DNA from: Anaerolineae bacterium | Lineage (GTDB): Bacteria > Chloroflexota > Anaerolineae > Aggregatilineales > UBA2796 | Assembly (NCBI GenBank): GCA_020851855.1 | Contig: JADZBY010000598.1 | Coordinates: 1 to 19,079, forward strand | Length of the DNA stretch: 19,079 bases | Direction of reading: 5' to 3' | Shown here: positions 7,084 to 13,950 of the stretch, one piece after another | How positions within the stretch are numbered: the stretch's first letter is position 1 | Layout of the letters: the number at the start of each line of letters is the position of its first letter | The notes under the pieces: model-generated | Database searches by the model: none | What the model was told of the DNA's origin: nothing | The model's input: the letters and a program-made list of their open reading frames with translations, nothing else | Made by a program: the position numbers and the translations under genes

Positions 7084-8578
7084 CCCGATTACCCGGCTGG
7101 AAGGGCACGGCAAGATTGAGATCTTCCTCGACGGCGAGGGCAATGTCGCCAACACCTATTTCCAGATACCGGAGCTACGAGGCTTCGAGCGCTTCTGCGT
7201 CGGTCGGCGCGTCGAAGAGATGCCTGTGCTGACGAATCGCATCTGCGGGGTGTGTCCGGAAGCCCACCATATGGCGGCTGCCAAGGCCGGAGACGCCGTC
7301 TATCACGTGGAGCCGCCATCCGCGGCTAAGAAGCTGCGTGAACTGCTGTACAGCGCCTTCTACGTGGCAGACCACACGACGCACTTTTACGCCCTGGGAG
7401 GCCCTGACTTCGTGATGGGGCCGGACGCGCCCGTCGCAGAGCGGAATATCCTGGGCGTCATCCACAAAGTTGGCCTGGAGATCGGCGGGAAGGTCATCCA
7501 GGCCCGGAAGTACGGCCACACCGTCATCGAGATGATTGGTGGGCGCAAGGTACATCCCTGCACGGCCATTCCAGGCGGGCTGACGAAGGGCATCACGAAG
7601 GAGCAGCGCCAGGAGATTGAGGTCATGGGCCACTGGGCGGTGGAATTTGCCCAGTTCAGCCTGAAGCTGTTCAAGGACCTGATCCTGGGCAACCAGGCCT
7701 ACCTTGACATGATCATGAGCGACACGTACATGCACCGCACCTACTACATTGGCCTCGTTGACGAGAAGAACCGGGTGAACTTCTACGATGGCCTGGTGAG
7801 CGTCGTTGCGCCCGATGGCGAGCGCATCGGGAAGTACGCGCCGCACGAATACACCGATTGGATCGCAGAGCGCGTTGAACCGTGGACCTACCTCAAATTC
7901 CCGTACCTGAAGAAGGTAGGCTGGAAGGGGTTTGTCGACGGCAAGGGATCGGGCATTTACTGTGCTACGCCACTTTCCCGCCTGAACGCATCCGATGGGA
8001 TGGCAACGCCGCGCGCCCAGGAAGAGTACGAGTGCCTGTACGATACGCTCGTCCTCGAAGAAGGGGAGCGTTACGTAAGTACCGGCAAGACCAAGGTTGT
8101 TCACTTACGTATGGCGACCCATTGGGCGCGTCTGGTCGAGCTGCTCTACGCGGCAGAGCGGTGGGTCGAGCTGGCAATGGATGAAGAAATTACCTCGGAC
8201 AAGATTCATGCCGTGCCTACCGAGAAGCCGAGCGAAGGCGTGGGAATCGTCGAAGCGCCGCGCGGTACGCTCACACACCACTACCGGACAGACGAGCAGG
8301 GCTTGCTCACCCAGGTAAACCTGATCGTCGGGACGACCAATAACTATGCCCCCATCAGCCTGTCTATCAACAAGGCGGCCCAGAGTCTCATCAAGAAAGG
8401 GGTGATTGTCTCCGAGGGCATTCTTAACCGGATCGAGATGGCATTCCGCGCCTATGATCCCTGCTTTGGCTGCGCCACGCATTCGCTGCCGGGTGAAATG
8501 CCGCTGGAAGTGACCATTCGCGATGCGGACGGCTGTATCGTTGACGTGCTGCGCCAGCACTGTCAGGGCAGCGCGTAG
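7064..8578 (+). CDS. mvhA: MvhA, catalytic large subunit of a group 3c-type [NiFe] hydrogenase
   Basis: 504 aa from the ATG at 7064 (AAGGAGG at 7051-7057). The N-terminus TIDPITRLEGHGKIE is the classic large-subunit opening. The L1 motif RICGVCPEAH holds C61 and C64; the L2 motif DPCFGCATH holds C467 and C470. These four cysteines bind the NiFe centre. A 31-residue extension follows His473, beginning SLPGEMPLEV, the sort of tail removed by a maturation endopeptidase after Ni insertion. That protease is the next gene, which supports cleavage after His473. No Sec codon replaces the L2 cysteines, unlike some methanogen Vhu enzymes. It oxidises H2 (or evolves it) in the cytoplasm and feeds MvhG, MvhD and HdrA. 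Confidence 0.95.
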   Translation: MQRVTIDPITRLEGHGKIEIFLDGEGNVANTYFQIPELRGFERFCVGRRVEEMPVLTNRICGVCPEAHHMAAAKAGDAVYHVEPPSAAKKLRELLYSAFYVADHTTHFYALGGPDFVMGPDAPVAERNILGVIHKVGLEIGGKVIQARKYGHTVIEMIGGRKVHPCTAIPGGLTKGITKEQRQEIEVMGHWAVEFAQFSLKLFKDLILGNQAYLDMIMSDTYMHRTYYIGLVDEKNRVNFYDGLVSVVAPDGERIGKYAPHEYTDWIAERVEPWTYLKFPYLKKVGWKGFVDGKGSGIYCATPLSRLNASDGMATPRAQEEYECLYDTLVLEEGERYVSTGKTKVVHLRMATHWARLVELLYAAERWVELAMDEEITSDKIHAVPTEKPSEGVGIVEAPRGTLTHHYRTDEQGLLTQVNLIVGTTNNYAPISLSINKAAQSLIKKGVIVSEGILNRIEMAFRAYDPCFGCATHSLPGEMPLEVTIRDADGCIVDVLRQHCQGSA

Positions 8579-8592
8579 CGCGGAGCATGGCG

Positions 8593-9087
8593 ATGGCTGA
8601 GCAGCAGCCAAGCACCCTGGTCATCGGGATGGGGAACCCGTTTCTCGGTGACGACGGCGTGGGCTGGCACATTGCCGAGTTGGTCCGGCGTGAGGTTGCC
8701 GACAGGCTGCCCGGAGTCGACATTGATTGCGCGGCGCTGGGTGGTCTGTCGCTCATGGAGCGTTTGATCGGTTATGACAGGGCCATCGTCATCGACGCAC
8801 TCAATACCGGGCGGCCCAGCGGGACGATCCGCGTGCTGCCTCTCGACGCGCTCCCTGAGCTGGGCGGCGCACACATGCGCTCTGTTCACGACACCAGCCT
8901 TCACAGCGCCTTGCGTCTCGGGGAGGCGCTCGGCATCCACCTGCCAGCCGAAATCACGGTGGTCGGCGTGGAGGCGCGCGTTGGAGTCGAATTCACCGAG
9001 GCGCTCACTCCGGCCATCCAGGGCGCGATTCCGCAGGCAGCGCGCCAGGTTGTAGAGCTTCTACACCAGATACGTGGGAAGGAATGA
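8593..9087 (+). CDS. [NiFe] hydrogenase maturation endopeptidase (HycI/HyaD/FrcD family)
   Basis: 164 aa from the ATG at 8593. An ATG two codons earlier (8587) is also in frame, but GGAG at 8582-8585 would then sit only 1 nt away, whereas 8593 gets a 7-nt spacer. The family opening LVIGMGNPFLGDDGVG (9-24) supplies the first Ni-sensing acidic residue. D68 (VIDAL) and H99 (SVHDTSLH) are the likely other two, matching the Glu/Asp-Asp-His triad of HybD-type proteases. Length is typical. The enzyme clips the C-terminal tail of the large subunit once Ni is installed; mvhA ends 14 nt upstream and has such a tail. The HypA-F Ni/Fe assembly genes are not in this window. Confidence 0.9.
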   Translation: MAEQQPSTLVIGMGNPFLGDDGVGWHIAELVRREVADRLPGVDIDCAALGGLSLMERLIGYDRAIVIDALNTGRPSGTIRVLPLDALPELGGAHMRSVHDTSLHSALRLGEALGIHLPAEITVVGVEARVGVEFTEALTPAIQGAIPQAARQVVELLHQIRGKE

Positions 9088-9092
9088 TACCC

Positions 9093-9560
9093 ATGGTTTC
9101 GCCAGAGCTTCTACGCCGCTATGCGTTCTTCCGGCACCTTCAGGAGGGGCACCTGAAAGCGCTCGCTCAATTGAGCGAGGAACTGGAGATCGAGAAGGGC
9201 GAGGTCGTTTTTGAATGTGATGAGCACGCATCCGCGATCTATCTGCTCATTGACGGTCGGGTCGATCTGGTGTATGTGGTTTTCGATCCCGGCGACCTGA
9301 GCAACAAGCGGAGCTTTGACGTGGGAGACGTGAATCCGGGGGAGGTCTTTGGCATCTCGGCGCTCATCGAGCCGTACACCTACACGACAGCAGCCATCAC
9401 CGGGGAAGCGTCGCGTACCATTCGAATTGACGCAGACGCGCTGCGCCGTTACTGTGCCGACTATCCAGACGTGGGGTTACTGCTGACCCAGCACATCGCG
9501 CAGACGGCCATGTCACGCTTGCACAGTATGCGCGTCCAGCTCGCCGCGGCACAAATCTGA
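9093..9560 (+). CDS. Cyclic-nucleotide-binding-fold protein without DNA-binding domain (first of two)
   Basis: 155 aa from the ATG at 9093, with GGAAGG at 9077-9082 giving a 10-nt spacer. The ATG at 9084 overlaps the protease stop (ATGA) and is a possible alternative, but it lies 1 nt from the SD. The protein is one CRP/FNR-type jelly-roll: an opening helix with YAFFRHL, EKGEVVFECDEHASAIYLLIDGRV-type strands, and a cassette NPGEVFGISALIEPYTYTTAAI. The cassette keeps GE but lacks the arginine that binds the cyclic phosphate in cAMP receptors. The ligand may therefore be something else, or the domain may act in protein contacts. It ends after the C-terminal helix with no helix-turn-helix. Its position suggests a role tied to the hydrogenase. 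Confidence 0.82.
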   Translation: MVSPELLRRYAFFRHLQEGHLKALAQLSEELEIEKGEVVFECDEHASAIYLLIDGRVDLVYVVFDPGDLSNKRSFDVGDVNPGEVFGISALIEPYTYTTAAITGEASRTIRIDADALRRYCADYPDVGLLLTQHIAQTAMSRLHSMRVQLAAAQI

Positions 9561-9608
9561 TGGCGCGATGCGTACACAAAGGTTTGTTCGCAATTGGAGG
9601 GCACGAGC

Positions 9609-10109
9609 ATGGAGACTCTGGAACCTATCCTGGCGAAGCTCCCCTTTTTTGAGGGCCTCGACGAGAAATACATCAAGTTACTCGTTGGCTGCGCTTCGAA
9701 TGTACGGTTCGAAGCCGGAGAATACCTGTTCCGAGAAGGGGAGGAGGCAAAGCAGTTCTTCATCATCCGTCACGGACGTGTCGCCGTCGACATCAACTCA
9801 CCCACGCAAGGATCCATCGTGCTGTACACCCACGAGGAAAACGACGTCGTCGGCTGGTCCTGGTTGTTTCCACCGTTCCATTGGTATTTTGGAGCGCGGG
9901 CGCTCGAGCTGACCCGCGCTATCGCGCTGGATGGCGTGTGCCTGAGGCGCAAATGCGAAGAAGACCCGGTGCTGGGCTACGAGTTCATGAAACGCTTCGC
10001 ACACAAGGTGGTCTTCTCGTTGGCGGAGACCCGTATGCAGTTGCTTGACATGTATGCGGGCCAGATCGCCGCCCCATCGGGTTCACGGACTTCGGGGGCC
10101 AGCCGTTGA
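9609..10109 (+). CDS. Cyclic-nucleotide-binding-fold protein without DNA-binding domain (second of two)
   Basis: 166 aa from the ATG at 9609 (GGAGGG at 9596-9601 supports it over the TTG at 9594). A single CRP-like domain: LPFFEGLDEKYIKLL, FEAGEYLFREGEEAKQFFIIRHGRVAV, then a distinctive cassette DVVGWSWLFPPFHWYFGARAL. The Trp/Phe/Pro-rich cassette replaces the usual G-E-x-G...R-[ST]-A. It recalls effector-domain proteins that I remember beside cytoplasmic hydrogenases, although I cannot verify this here. C-terminal helix residues follow (RFAHKVVFSLAETRMQLLDMY), and a short Ser/Gly/Ala tail ends the protein; no HTH is present. It is a diverged neighbour of the preceding gene rather than a recent duplicate. 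It is the last gene before the 221-nt gap. Confidence 0.82.
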   Translation: METLEPILAKLPFFEGLDEKYIKLLVGCASNVRFEAGEYLFREGEEAKQFFIIRHGRVAVDINSPTQGSIVLYTHEENDVVGWSWLFPPFHWYFGARALELTRAIALDGVCLRRKCEEDPVLGYEFMKRFAHKVVFSLAETRMQLLDMYAGQIAAPSGSRTSGASR

Positions 10110-10144
10110 TAGGGGCGGGGCGCGCTTTGGTACACGATGCACCA

Positions 10145-10162
10145 GGGGGCAGTATTGCCCCC
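10145..10162 (+). terminator. Strong GC hairpin, possible terminator or attenuator
   Basis: GGGGGCA (10145-10151) pairs perfectly with TGCCCCC (10156-10162) around a GTAT loop. It lies 36 nt after the stop of the second CNBD gene. No run of T residues follows (TCTCGATT instead), so it is not a textbook intrinsic terminator; it may instead stabilise the upstream mRNA end or act with a factor. Confidence 0.35.
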
Positions 10163-10194
10163 TCTCGATTCGAGCGCGTCGCGCAGCGCGCTGG

Positions 10195-10328
10195 GGCACG
10201 GGTGGGGCAAGGCGTAGCCTGTTGCTTCGCACCTGTAACGTAGGAACGCAGTGGAAGGGGATGAACCGCCGCCACTGTCAATTACCGGTGGGTGTAGGGT
10301 GCATGCTGTCCACCAGGAAGAGAGAGGC
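10195..10328 (+). promoter_or_regulatory. Candidate cobalamin riboswitch, divergent
   Basis: In the leader of the MetE-like gene I see, in the expected order, a GGGTG...CACCT stem (10200-10204 with 10230-10234) closing an inner hairpin GCAAGGC-gta-GCC-tg-TTGC. Next comes GTAGGAAC-GCA-GTGGAA (10240-10256), resembling the conserved GGGAA-n-GGTG-n-AA core, and CCGCCGCCACTGTCA (10266-10280), resembling the core CCCGCCACTGTnA. Finally, CACCAGGAAGAGAG (10311-10324) is weakly like the closing B12 box. The gene after it belongs to a methyltransferase superfamily, and the operon depends on a corrinoid protein, which fits. Spacing between the second and third elements is shorter than usual, so this may be a variant or a chance resemblance. 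Confidence 0.4.
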
Positions 10329-10330
10329 GA

Positions 10331-11410
10331 ATGACCTCGTTACCCGTATTCGGTACATCGCACCTTGGCAGCGTGCCCCACACCGAGCCGGGTCCGGTTT
10401 GCGAACGCCTGATTGCAAGCCTGGACATCCCCGCCTGGCCTCAGTTGCCGCGCCGCAGCTTCCTGGAAAGTATGTACATCCAGTACAGCCATGGCCTACC
10501 CGCCCTTATGGTGGACATGGATCAGGGGAAGGTCAGGTTTGACACTACAGGCGATCCTACCTCTGCGCTGGAAGCATTTTATGAACGCTATCTCGCTCAA
10601 GATGTGGCGTCGTTTGCGCTGCGTGAGGACTATGCCGCCGGTTTTTTCGCCATGTTGCAGGCTCTGCAGCCAAGCTCTGACTGCTGGGTGAAAGGCCAGA
10701 TAACCGGCCCGATCAGTTTTGGGCTGACAGTCACCGATCAGAATCTTCGGGCCAGCCTTTATCATGACGTGCTCGCGGAAGTGATTGTCCAGAACACGGC
10801 GATGCGCGCCCGCTGGCAGGTGAGGCAGCTTCGTGGCCGCCGCCCGAATGTTGTCCTTTTCGTGGACGAGCCGTACATGGCGTCATTTGGCTCGGCCTTC
10901 ATCAGCTTAAGCCGAGAGCAAGCGATCCGGATGCTTGACGAGGTGTTCGCCGCCATCCATGAGGAACACGCCTTGGCCGGTGTGCATTGTTGTGGCAACA
11001 CCGACTGGTCGGTGCTGCTGGAGACAGCGGTGGACATCCTGAGCTTCGATGCCTGGTCGCATCTCGAGACACTGGCCCTCTTTCCTCTTGAGCTGCGCTA
11101 TTTCCTGGATCGGGGCGGCGTCGTTGCCTGGGGAATCGTGCCCAACGACGACACGATCTTCTGCGTCACACCAGAGCAAATCGCCAAGCGTCTGTGGGAT
11201 GGGCTGGAGTTGATCAGCAGGAAAGCCAGCGCGCGCGGTGTTTATCTGCCCGTCGAGGCATTGACCGCTCGCAGCCTGATCACACCAAGCTGCGGACTTG
11301 GGCCGAGCACAACGGAGGTCGCGGACCAGGTATTCCGGACATTGCCCCCGACAGCCCACATCCTTCGCCAGATGACTGGAGGGGTCCAGACGCCAACCAC
11401 CGGCCTGTGA
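10331..11410 (+). CDS. MetE/UROD-superfamily zinc methyltransferase (short MetE-like, folate-independent type)
   Basis: 359 aa, about the size of a single MetE catalytic barrel and half of classic MetE. Landmarks: GTSHLGSVPHTEPG (8-21), FWPQLP-type WPQLPRRSF (36-44), KGQITGPISFGL (121-132), VDEPYM (178-183), then the likely zinc ligands H219-x-C221 (VHCCGNTDW) and C321 (PSCGLG). D240 or E246 could supply a fourth ligand. In MetE and corrinoid-dependent relatives this site activates a thiol to accept a methyl group. Short 'core MetE' proteins in anaerobes such as Dehalococcoides have been reported to take the methyl group from the corrinoid iron-sulfur protein. Lying upstream of cooS-acsB-acsD-acsC, this protein may do the same. 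It is not a true uroporphyrinogen decarboxylase, because the zinc site is present. The exact acceptor is inferred. Confidence 0.75.
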   Translation: MTSLPVFGTSHLGSVPHTEPGPVCERLIASLDIPAWPQLPRRSFLESMYIQYSHGLPALMVDMDQGKVRFDTTGDPTSALEAFYERYLAQDVASFALREDYAAGFFAMLQALQPSSDCWVKGQITGPISFGLTVTDQNLRASLYHDVLAEVIVQNTAMRARWQVRQLRGRRPNVVLFVDEPYMASFGSAFISLSREQAIRMLDEVFAAIHEEHALAGVHCCGNTDWSVLLETAVDILSFDAWSHLETLALFPLELRYFLDRGGVVAWGIVPNDDTIFCVTPEQIAKRLWDGLELISRKASARGVYLPVEALTARSLITPSCGLGPSTTEVADQVFRTLPPTAHILRQMTGGVQTPTTGL

Positions 11411-11412
11411 GA

Positions 11413-11485
11413 GTCGGAGCGAGCCGACGATCATTCGACTGTCTCGGCCAAACGAACTTACGCGATTGTGTCTCGTTCGGGTTTG
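11413..11485 (+). other. Two intercistronic hairpins between the MetE-like and HMA-like genes
   Basis: The 92-nt gap holds GTCGG-AGCGAG-CCGAC (11413-11428) and a longer stem CAAACGAAC (11449-11457) pairing with GTTCG-gg-TTTG (11475-11485), with a GG bulge and a 17-nt loop. The second stem ends just before the ribosome binding site of the next gene. Either could stabilise processed mRNA or tune translation; neither has a T-tract. Confidence 0.4.
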
Positions 11486-11502
11486 AGAGAAGGCAGGCAT
11501 CT

Positions 11503-11889
11503 ATGCTAACCCACACCTTCTATCTCCCCACTATGTATGCCGATCATCATACACTGGCCGTGCGCCGTATCCTGTTGGACATGCCCGGCGTCCTGGATGT
11601 TTACGCCAGCAGTTGCTTTCAGATCGTGGATGTGAGTTATGACCCCGCTCAGACCGAGGTCGAGGCGTTGCGGACGGCGCTCGCCGAGGCAGGGTATGGC
11701 GAGACGCTGGCGGTTCCCACCGAGCGGACAAGCGCCGCACACGACGCAGACCGGCGCAGCAGTGTCCGGCGTCATAGCGCCGCGTATGCACAGACGGGCC
11801 GCGTGATCAGTTTTGCGCAGCCGACCAGCCCACCAGAACCAACTCTCTGGCCGTGCCCCGGCCTGGGTGCTATCAGGGTCGACAAGTAG
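11503..11889 (+). CDS. Small HMA-fold (heavy-metal-associated-like) protein lacking CXXC
   Basis: 128 aa from the ATG at 11503, the first sensible start; the longer frame upstream runs antisense in style to no family and overlaps the MetE-like gene. Residues 1-72 follow the beta-alpha-beta-beta-alpha-beta pattern of HMA domains: FYLPTMYADHHTLAVRRIL, GVLDVYASS, IVDVSYDP, VEALRTALAEAGY. In HMA domains the first loop is M-x-C-x-x-C. Here it is M11-Y-A13-D-H15-H16, so both cysteines are replaced and a His pair is present. A 55-residue low-complexity tail ends in WPCPGLGAIRVDK. It sits 16 nt before cooS. A Ni-related or protein-interaction role for CODH is conceivable, but that is inference from context and fold. 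Confidence 0.7.
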   Translation: MLTHTFYLPTMYADHHTLAVRRILLDMPGVLDVYASSCFQIVDVSYDPAQTEVEALRTALAEAGYGETLAVPTERTSAAHDADRRSSVRRHSAAYAQTGRVISFAQPTSPPEPTLWPCPGLGAIRVDK

Positions 11890-11905
11890 ACTGTCGAGGG
11901 GAGCC

Positions 11906-13939
11906 ATGCCAAGAGAGAAACGGACTCCGGAAGAACACAGCACGGATCCGGCAGCGCAGGAGATGCTGATCCGAGCGGACCAGATCGGCGTTGGCACAGC
12001 CTTCAGCCGGGCGGACGCCATGCCACCTTGTAATATCGGCGCTGCTGGGATGTGCTGCAAGCTCTGCGGCATGGGCCCTTGCCGCCTGACCAAGGATGGG
12101 CAGACGGGCGTCTGTGGGGCCACCATCGATACGATCCAGGCGCGCAACCTGATTCGCGCTATCGCCGCCGGCGCGGCGGCGCACTCCGATCATGGGCGCG
12201 ATATGGCGTTCACGCTCAAGGCCGTTGCGAATGGGGAAGCAGAAGGGTACGCCATCCGCGACATCGCCAAACTCCGCACCGTGGCCGGTCACTATGGCAT
12301 CGTGGTTGAGGGACGCGCGCCAGAGGAAATCGCCAACGATCTGGCCGATCTGTACATTTCACAGTTTGGCCAGCAGAAAGGACGCATTGCGCCGGTCAGC
12401 CGGGCGCCAGAAAAGCGGCAGAAGTTATGGCAGGAGCGTGGCGTTATCCCGCGCGGCATCGACCGTGAAGTGGTCGAAGCTCTGCACCGTACCCACATCG
12501 GTGACGACCAGGACCCCGAGCACCTGTTGTTTCATGCGATCCGCACCGCCCTTGCCGACGGATGGGGCGGCAGCATGATGGCGACCGACATCTCCGACAT
12601 TCTGTTTGGCACGCCCGCGCCGATCCTGGGACAGGCCAACCTGGGTGTGCTTAAGCAAGACATGGTAAATGTCGTCGTGCACGGTCACGAGCCGACGCTC
12701 AGCGAGATGATCGTGGCGGCCTCGCAGACTCCGGAGATCATTGAGTACGCGCAGGCGGCGGGCGCGAAAGGCGTCAACCTTTCGGGCATCTGCTGCACGG
12801 CCAACGAGATCTTGATGCGTCAGGGCATCCCGGCGGCAGGGAACTTCCTGCAGCAGGAACTCGCCATCCTGACGGGCGCCGTTGAAGCTATGGTCGTCGA
12901 CGTGCAATGCATCATGCAGGCGTTGGTCCAGCTTGCCCAGAACTTCCACACGCTGATCATTACCACGTCGCCAAAGGCCAGGATCAAGGGGGCGACCCAC
13001 ATCGAGTTTGACGAGCATCACGCTCTCACCATCGCCAAGAATATCCTGCGCACAGCCATCGACAACTATCGAAATCGCGGGGCAGTCCAGATTCCCGACG
13101 TGCGCGAGGCGCTTATTCCGGGTTTTTCACACGAATACATCAACTACATGCTGGGTGGCGCGTACCGCGCCTCGTTTCGCCCGCTCAACGAGGCGATCAT
13201 GTCCGGGCGCATTCGAGGCGTCGCGGCCATTGTCGGCTGCAACAATCCCCGCAGCGTGCACGACTACCTGCACACGCATGTCACCAAAGAGATGCTTCGG
13301 CAAGATGTGCTGGTGGTCCAGACCGGGTGCGGGGCGATTGCCAGCGCGAAGCTGGGCCTTCTGCTGGGTGAGGCCGGTCTGGACCAGGTTGGGCCGGGTC
13401 TGCGCGAGGTGTGCGAGGCCATCGGCATCCCGCCAGTGTTGCATATGGGGTCATGCGTCGACAACACCCGCATTCTGACCGTGCTCACGCAAATGGTGCA
13501 AGACGGCGGCCTGGGCGACGACATCGACCAAATCCCGGCAGTGGGTCTCGCACCGGAGTGGATGAGCGAAAAGGCGCTGGCTATCGGCGCTTACGCCGTC
13601 GCGTCTGGCGTGTACGTCATTTTCGGCGGCTCTTCGCCCGTGAGCGGAATGCCTGACCGTATGGCGGACAGCGATCTTGTCCTGCAATACATCAGCACGG
13701 GGTGGGAAAAGCTCTTCGGCGGCAAATTGGAGTTCGCTGCCGATCCGGACGAGCTGATTCACAAGGCCCTGAACCATATTGACCAGAAACGCGCCGCGCT
13801 CGGTTTGCCCGCCTATGATCCGGCGCGCTTTGGGCGCAGCGGTGATAAGCGCGTTGACGAACTTGAGCGACTCCCTCTGGCTGGGCGGCAAGCTGCTCTA
13901 TACGGCCTTACCAGCCCTGACAGCCCACCCGGCAAGTAG
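11906..13939 (+). CDS. cooS: Ni-dependent carbon monoxide dehydrogenase catalytic subunit (CooS/AcsA)
   Basis: 677 aa from the ATG at 11906 (GAGGGGAG just upstream). N-terminal cluster ligands are C42 and C50 (D-cluster) and C51, C54, C59, C70 (B-cluster). Ligands for the Ni-Fe C-cluster are all in place: H261 (VHGHEP), C296 or C297 (GICC), C335 (VQC), C445 (VGC), C475 (TGCG) and C517 (GSC). The catalytic lysine lies in SEKALAIGAYA (K556), with the His residues H93/H96 near it. It interconverts CO2 and CO using ferredoxin. The direct link to acsB (11 nt apart) makes it the CODH half of a bifunctional CODH/ACS rather than a stand-alone respiratory enzyme. It could equally be called acsA. CooC is not nearby. 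Confidence 0.96.
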   Translation: MPREKRTPEEHSTDPAAQEMLIRADQIGVGTAFSRADAMPPCNIGAAGMCCKLCGMGPCRLTKDGQTGVCGATIDTIQARNLIRAIAAGAAAHSDHGRDMAFTLKAVANGEAEGYAIRDIAKLRTVAGHYGIVVEGRAPEEIANDLADLYISQFGQQKGRIAPVSRAPEKRQKLWQERGVIPRGIDREVVEALHRTHIGDDQDPEHLLFHAIRTALADGWGGSMMATDISDILFGTPAPILGQANLGVLKQDMVNVVVHGHEPTLSEMIVAASQTPEIIEYAQAAGAKGVNLSGICCTANEILMRQGIPAAGNFLQQELAILTGAVEAMVVDVQCIMQALVQLAQNFHTLIITTSPKARIKGATHIEFDEHHALTIAKNILRTAIDNYRNRGAVQIPDVREALIPGFSHEYINYMLGGAYRASFRPLNEAIMSGRIRGVAAIVGCNNPRSVHDYLHTHVTKEMLRQDVLVVQTGCGAIASAKLGLLLGEAGLDQVGPGLREVCEAIGIPPVLHMGSCVDNTRILTVLTQMVQDGGLGDDIDQIPAVGLAPEWMSEKALAIGAYAVASGVYVIFGGSSPVSGMPDRMADSDLVLQYISTGWEKLFGGKLEFAADPDELIHKALNHIDQKRAALGLPAYDPARFGRSGDKRVDELERLPLAGRQAALYGLTSPDSPPGK

Positions 13940-13950
13940 GAGGTGCATCC

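Larger units (their letters stand above)
10110..10330. other. Gene-free junction between the hydrogenase and CODH/ACS modules
   Basis: 221 nt with no plausible gene; overlapping frames are shadows. It contains a perfect GC-rich hairpin (10145-10162), smaller inverted repeats around 10164-10192 (CTCG-ATT-CGAG, GCGCG...CGCGC) and a structured segment (about 10195-10328) discussed as a possible cobalamin riboswitch. The size and structure suggest this is where one transcription unit ends or is attenuated and the next is controlled. Confidence 0.6.

Noticed and set aside
7175..8104. 309-codon minus-strand frame opposite mvhA
   Set aside because: It mirrors the hydrogenase large subunit and shows no family motif; a codon-position GC shadow.
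3521..8578. Selenocysteine in HdrA or MvhA, as in some methanogens
   Set aside because: The relevant positions (DCAAC in HdrA, DPCFGC in MvhA) are ordinary cysteine codons and there is no in-frame TGA.
10045..10542. 165-codon plus-strand frame across the gap at 10110-10330
   Set aside because: It overlaps the end of the CNBD gene and the start of the MetE-like gene in the wrong frame; composition is random-like and it masks the structured leader.
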